Position numbers and translations under genes: made by a program. This document shows positions 60,565 to 64,000 of a stretch of 64,000 nt of DNA, one piece after another. The stretch covers positions 496,001 through 560,000 of the forward strand of contig CAVQGY010000001.1 of the NCBI GenBank assembly GCA_963712165.1, written 5' to 3'. The notes under the pieces were generated by a model. That model was not told where the DNA came from and did not search any database. It worked only from the letters and a program-made list of their open reading frames with translations. This DNA comes from B10-G9 sp963712165 (GTDB lineage Bacteria; Chloroflexota; Anaerolineae; Anaerolineales; UBA11858). Each line of letters opens with the position of its first letter. Within the stretch, counting starts at the first letter, position 1.

Positions 60565-61674
60565 CTACTGAGGGGGCCAGATTCCGGCCTGGAATTCGGT
60601 CAAACGCTGGATGATCAGTTCCTTATCAACAACCAGCGCAAAAACACTTTCTTCCCGAAAATCATCCCAGACAAATTGACCCGCAGCATCTATTAACTCT
60701 GTGGGAACGATATTTTCAAAAACAAGGTCCTCTCCCGGATCGATATGAACTGCCAAACAGGCCATCTGGGTGATGTCCCCGGTGCTAAAATCTGTTACGA
60801 CATAAGCACGCAGCTGGTTGGCAAGAGCTGGAATCTGCTTGATACCGCTAGGTGTCAGCATCTGGTTTGCCAGGCCTTTGATAACCTGGCTCTGCATGCG
60901 TACCCGCCCAAAATCTCCATCTGCATACTGCCGCGACCTAACTACGACTTCTGCTTGAGAACCGTTTAGATTGTGATATCCAGCCGGTAAGAACAAACGA
61001 GGTGCAGGCAAAGAGATACGTTTGATATACACATCCTCAGGGAGATAAACACTGATTCCGCCAAGTGCATCGACAATATTGCGAAAAGCATATTTATTAA
61101 CCGTAAGGTAATGATCTACACTGATGCCAAAATTGTTCAGCAGTGTGTCAGCTAGAAGGCCAGCTCCATAACCAGCACCATCCCAATGACCCATACCTTC
61201 GGTTCCATAAAAATAAGCCTGATTCAATTTCCCTTTTGTAATAGAAGGATCTGTAGCTCCAGGTATATCCACCCACAGGTCTCGGGGCATGGAAACCAGG
61301 ACAACTTTTTGGGTTTGGAAATCCAAGCGCACCAAGGAAATTGAATCCGCCAGCCCATAGAGATAATTCTCGGTATCGATACCTATCAGCAGGATCGTCA
61401 GGGAAGTATCGTTTCCGCAGACTGGCTCTATGGTTGGTGTGGGTGTATCAACGATTATCGGTGTTTCTGTGGGGGTTGGAACCTCCGTATCAACTATATC
61501 TGGCTCTGGTGTATAGGTCAGCGTGCTTGATGGTGTCGAAGTCTGGAGATCCAGAGCTTCATCAAATGGTGTATCCCAATTCAAATAGATATACCACCCT
61601 CCAACATTGAGTAATATCAAAAGCACCAAAATGATGCCAATTTTGACCGGTGATTTCCTGATTGATTCCAGCAT
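60565..61674 (-). CDS. LytR/CpsA/Psr (LCP) family protein, first paralogue
   Basis: A 369-residue membrane-anchored protein. It has one N-terminal helix (about 11-30), a Thr/Pro-rich linker (about 45-85), and an extracellular LCP domain (about 90-340). The LCP core shows LLIGIDTENYLYGLADSISLVRLD, VSMPRDLWVDIP and GKLNQAYFYGTEGMGHWDG, and the Arg in VRSRQYADGDFGRVRMQSQ. LCP enzymes attach glycopolymers to peptidoglycan or other carriers. ATG 61674 follows GAGGG. It is 92 bp downstream of its paralogue. Confidence 0.9.
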   Translation of the reverse strand: MLESIRKSPVKIGIILVLLILLNVGGWYIYLNWDTPFDEALDLQTSTPSSTLTYTPEPDIVDTEVPTPTETPIIVDTPTPTIEPVCGNDTSLTILLIGIDTENYLYGLADSISLVRLDFQTQKVVLVSMPRDLWVDIPGATDPSITKGKLNQAYFYGTEGMGHWDGAGYGAGLLADTLLNNFGISVDHYLTVNKYAFRNIVDALGGISVYLPEDVYIKRISLPAPRLFLPAGYHNLNGSQAEVVVRSRQYADGDFGRVRMQSQVIKGLANQMLTPSGIKQIPALANQLRAYVVTDFSTGDITQMACLAVHIDPGEDLVFENIVPTELIDAAGQFVWDDFREESVFALVVDKELIIQRLTEFQAGIWPPQ

Positions 61675-61766
61675 ATATTTCCCTCTTTAGTTTTTAACCT
61701 CGAGGTATCTTATCATAAAGGACTACCACTGGCAAGGAAAGGGCCTTTTAGGGGAAATACAGGCGA

Positions 61767-62858
61767 TCAGGGCCAGATTCCCAACTGAAAATCCCCCAAA
61801 AGTTGGCGAAGTTGATCATCATCTCCCACCAGAGCAGCTGTATTTGTGTCAATACCAGGATCATAGATCCGCTGCTGTTCCAAGAAATCTTCAGGCAGGG
61901 AGATAAAATCCAGATCTTCCTTATAATCCAGCATCCCTGCCAGGCAGATCAGCTGAGTAATATCAGCCGGTGATAAATCCGTCATGATGTTGGATCTCAA
62001 CTGATCAATCAACCTGGGGATAGCTTTTAGACCTGATGCTGTTAGCAGCTTGGCAGCTACAGCCCTGAGAATGAGTGTCTGATTGTCCATTCTGCCATAA
62101 TCACCTATGGTTATCCTCTGGCGCGCCAGTTTCTCAGCTTCCTCGCCTGTCAGGTGATGGTATCCGGGAGTCAGGAATAGTTTTGGCTCTTTATTGACTT
62201 GTTCGTAAACAATCCAGGGGAGATAAACATCAATGCCTCCCAGAGCATCTATGATCCTCCGGAAGCTATAAAGATTTACCGCCAGATAATTGTCTGCCCT
62301 GTAGCCATAATCGATCCACAATGTCTCAGCTAACAGCCCTGATCCATGACCGCTGCCAGAATAATAGCCCATACCTTCTGTGCCGTAAAAATATGCCTGG
62401 TTCAATTTGCCAGCAGTAATCCCCTCCTCCTCCAATCCAGGGATCTGGACCCATAAATCCCTCGGCAGTGCCATAACAGTCACCTTTTTCAATTGAAAAT
62501 CTATTCGGGCTATCCTGATAGCATCCGCCAAGCCGTACAAATAAGAATTAGAAGCCACGCCCGATATCAAGACATTTAATACCGGTGGTCCTCCACAAAC
62601 TGGAACAATAGTAGGTGTCGGTGTGAGGTACGGCTCCAGTGAAAATTGTGGTCCATCCGTAGCTGCAGGATTGGTTGGGAGGGCTGAAGTAGCAGATGGC
62701 GTGGGCAATGGAAGATCAAGGGGTTGGTCAAAGGGCGTATTCCAGGGAATCAGCAGATAACCAACTCCAAGCAGGATGGCTAAACCAGCGATACTGAATA
62801 TCACCACTTTGAGGAATTTCAGATGTCTGTTGATCAAGTTGAATATTTTCTGTTTCAT
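61767..62858 (-). CDS. LytR/CpsA/Psr (LCP) family protein, second paralogue
   Basis: A 363-residue paralogue of the preceding gene with the same plan: one N-terminal helix, a Pro/Thr linker and an LCP domain (ISGVASNSYLYGLADAIRIARID, ALPRDLWVQIP, GKLNQAYFYGTEGMGYYSG). The replaced Asp in the first LCP strand (GIDTENY to GVASNSY) may alter catalysis. It lies upstream of the first paralogue on the same strand, so both may be coexpressed. Confidence 0.9.
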   Translation of the reverse strand: MKQKIFNLINRHLKFLKVVIFSIAGLAILLGVGYLLIPWNTPFDQPLDLPLPTPSATSALPTNPAATDGPQFSLEPYLTPTPTIVPVCGGPPVLNVLISGVASNSYLYGLADAIRIARIDFQLKKVTVMALPRDLWVQIPGLEEEGITAGKLNQAYFYGTEGMGYYSGSGHGSGLLAETLWIDYGYRADNYLAVNLYSFRRIIDALGGIDVYLPWIVYEQVNKEPKLFLTPGYHHLTGEEAEKLARQRITIGDYGRMDNQTLILRAVAAKLLTASGLKAIPRLIDQLRSNIMTDLSPADITQLICLAGMLDYKEDLDFISLPEDFLEQQRIYDPGIDTNTAALVGDDDQLRQLLGDFQLGIWP

Positions 62859-62946
62859 CAGGGTATCTTCAGCTTTGATAAGGACGGATCATCCGCATTA
62901 AATGTTCCTCACGGAACTGTTTGTCTTCCGCCAATCCTGGTTTTGC

Positions 62947-64000
62947 TTAATGTGTATGAGAAAAGATGGATCTGAATAATAATTTCAGTCCAAGGGAGAT
63001 GAATCCAGGTTGAAGGACAACCAGTTTCCAAAAGTGCGATCGCATATTGTCCCGGTCATGAAGGCTCAAAAAACGAGTTACCGCGGGATTCAGCATGGTG
63101 ATCAGATCACCATAGTCTCCCGGAGCCATTTGATCCAGCAATCTCCTGATCAAATGATGCAGGTCCAATTCCCTGTTAAGGTTCAAGTCTGATCGCTTAT
63201 GGTCGATACCCTGGATGGTCCTGACAGCGTCCAGAGCTCCCACAAACCCCGTCACAGTGCCCCCTACGGTTGAAACTTTAACCTGGCCTGCAGCATCGCC
63301 CACAAGCAAGACAGGCAGGTTTCCCAGTTTATACTCTGCACGGGAATTCCTGGAGTGAAGAGCTGCCTGACCTGATTGGAATGAAATGGGTCTGAAATCA
63401 TTTTTTAATAGAAATCCATCCAGGAGATCTTTTATATTCGCCCCTGGTTCTGTTATCAAACCCACAACAGCCTGATTACCACCTCGGGGTATCAACCAAT
63501 AGAAATATGGAGTATCCTCAACATCAAACCAGACCCGGACCATCCTGGGGTCCCAACCAGCTGGGAGATCGATTACAGCCTGGAGCAGCGGAACCGAAGG
63601 CACCGGATGTATACCTATGCTTTTTCGGACAACACTGTTAACGCCATCTGCTCCGATAAGAAAATCCGTTGTTATCAGTTTGGAAGAATTATCCACACTA
63701 ACGCTGATTTGAGGTCTGCCCTGATGGGTATCAAAACCCAAGAATTCACATTGGTGGATAAGTGTAACGCCGGCAGTTTCAGCACGGGCGGCCAGGAAAG
63801 ATAACAATTCAGCGCGATCGATGATCAAATCCGGGGATGATAATTGAATATCAGCTTGATTTTGGCCTGATTGAATCCGAAAAGTATCGATTTCCTGTTG
63901 GATCAACGCGGAAGGTAGATCATCCATGACCTGGTACAACCCGGGTGTGATGATATACGTTCTTTCCTCGGGTTTCATCCCGTCAGAACGATCCAACACA
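62947..64000 (-). CDS. FAD-dependent geranylgeranyl-reductase-family protein, partial
   Basis: The last 350 residues of a flavoprotein; the N-terminal dinucleotide-binding part is beyond the window. It shows LIGADGVNSVVRKSIGI and the FAD-binding VLLVGDAAGQVKVSTVGGTVTGFVGALDA, typical of geranylgeranyl reductase/FixC-like enzymes that reduce isoprenoid chains. Such enzymes saturate membrane lipids or quinones. The closest alternative is a halogenase/monooxygenase-type flavoenzyme, but the GDAAGQVKVSTVGG form favours the reductases. It precedes the LCP genes by 88 bp on the same strand. Confidence 0.8.
   Translation of the reverse strand, partial: VLDRSDGMKPEERTYIITPGLYQVMDDLPSALIQQEIDTFRIQSGQNQADIQLSSPDLIIDRAELLSFLAARAETAGVTLIHQCEFLGFDTHQGRPQISVSVDNSSKLITTDFLIGADGVNSVVRKSIGIHPVPSVPLLQAVIDLPAGWDPRMVRVWFDVEDTPYFYWLIPRGGNQAVVGLITEPGANIKDLLDGFLLKNDFRPISFQSGQAALHSRNSRAEYKLGNLPVLLVGDAAGQVKVSTVGGTVTGFVGALDAVRTIQGIDHKRSDLNLNRELDLHHLIRRLLDQMAPGDYGDLITMLNPAVTRFLSLHDRDNMRSHFWKLVVLQPGFISLGLKLLFRSIFSHTH

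Overview
The window looks like chromosomal DNA of an anaerobic member of the Chloroflexota, most likely an Anaerolineae-type bacterium. This is inferred from gene content: lipoproteins with Thr/Pro-rich linkers, paired thiolase-like/DUF35 genes, LCP proteins, DUF1028, Asp23, a Gram-positive-type SOS box, and several promoters whose -10 box abuts the start codon. No 16S gene is present to confirm it.

Layout. 1-5.2 kb: a parvulin tail, rph, a polar amino-acid ABC transporter whose ATPase gene carries two frameshifts, and a DUF1028 gene that also carries two. 5.2-17.8 kb: a Roadblock-protein pair, smc-rnc, threonine synthase, a MoaD/ThiS-like protein, ftsY, a TrmH-type methyltransferase, prfB with its programmed +1 frameshift, and a penicillin acylase. 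17.8-21.3 kb: a degraded island bounded by two direct copies, exactly 3,400 bp apart, of a promoter plus a LuxR-type HTH gene. It holds an integrase fragment, gene remnants and two secreted-protein genes. 21.3-25.0 kb: a four-gene cassette behind a consensus promoter and a near-consensus LexA box. 25.0-36.4 kb: rpmF, an Asp23 protein, nusB, a Tat-like subunit, two thiolase-like plus two DUF35 proteins, a large lipoprotein, the primary sigma factor and a Nudix hydrolase. 36.4-48.8 kb: a candidate 6S-like RNA, aspS, a DMT exporter, AIM24, xpt-guaA, gnd-SDR-zwf, tmRNA and the NAD(P)HX repair enzyme. 49-64 kb: a nucleoside-type ABC transporter, a UroD-like methyltransferase, tandem CAP-domain lipoproteins, two GT4 glycosyltransferases, two LCP proteins and a partial geranylgeranyl-reductase-like gene.

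The most interesting system is the 21.3-25.0 kb cassette: a LuxR-type HTH protein, a RecA/RadA-like protein without a Walker A motif, an 88-residue helical protein, and a B-family DNA polymerase that has lost its exonuclease residues and the second aspartate of motif C. The architecture parallels the imuA-imuB-dnaE2 mutasome (a RecA-like accessory plus a catalytically altered polymerase under LexA). It also recalls archaeal PolB2/Dpo2, an altered B-family polymerase linked to damage-induced mutagenesis. My inference is that this is an SOS-controlled damage-tolerance module. A diverged, truncated copy of its promoter and first gene lies upstream.

Most other genes are ordinary housekeeping genes. 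Functions are assigned from sequence motifs alone.
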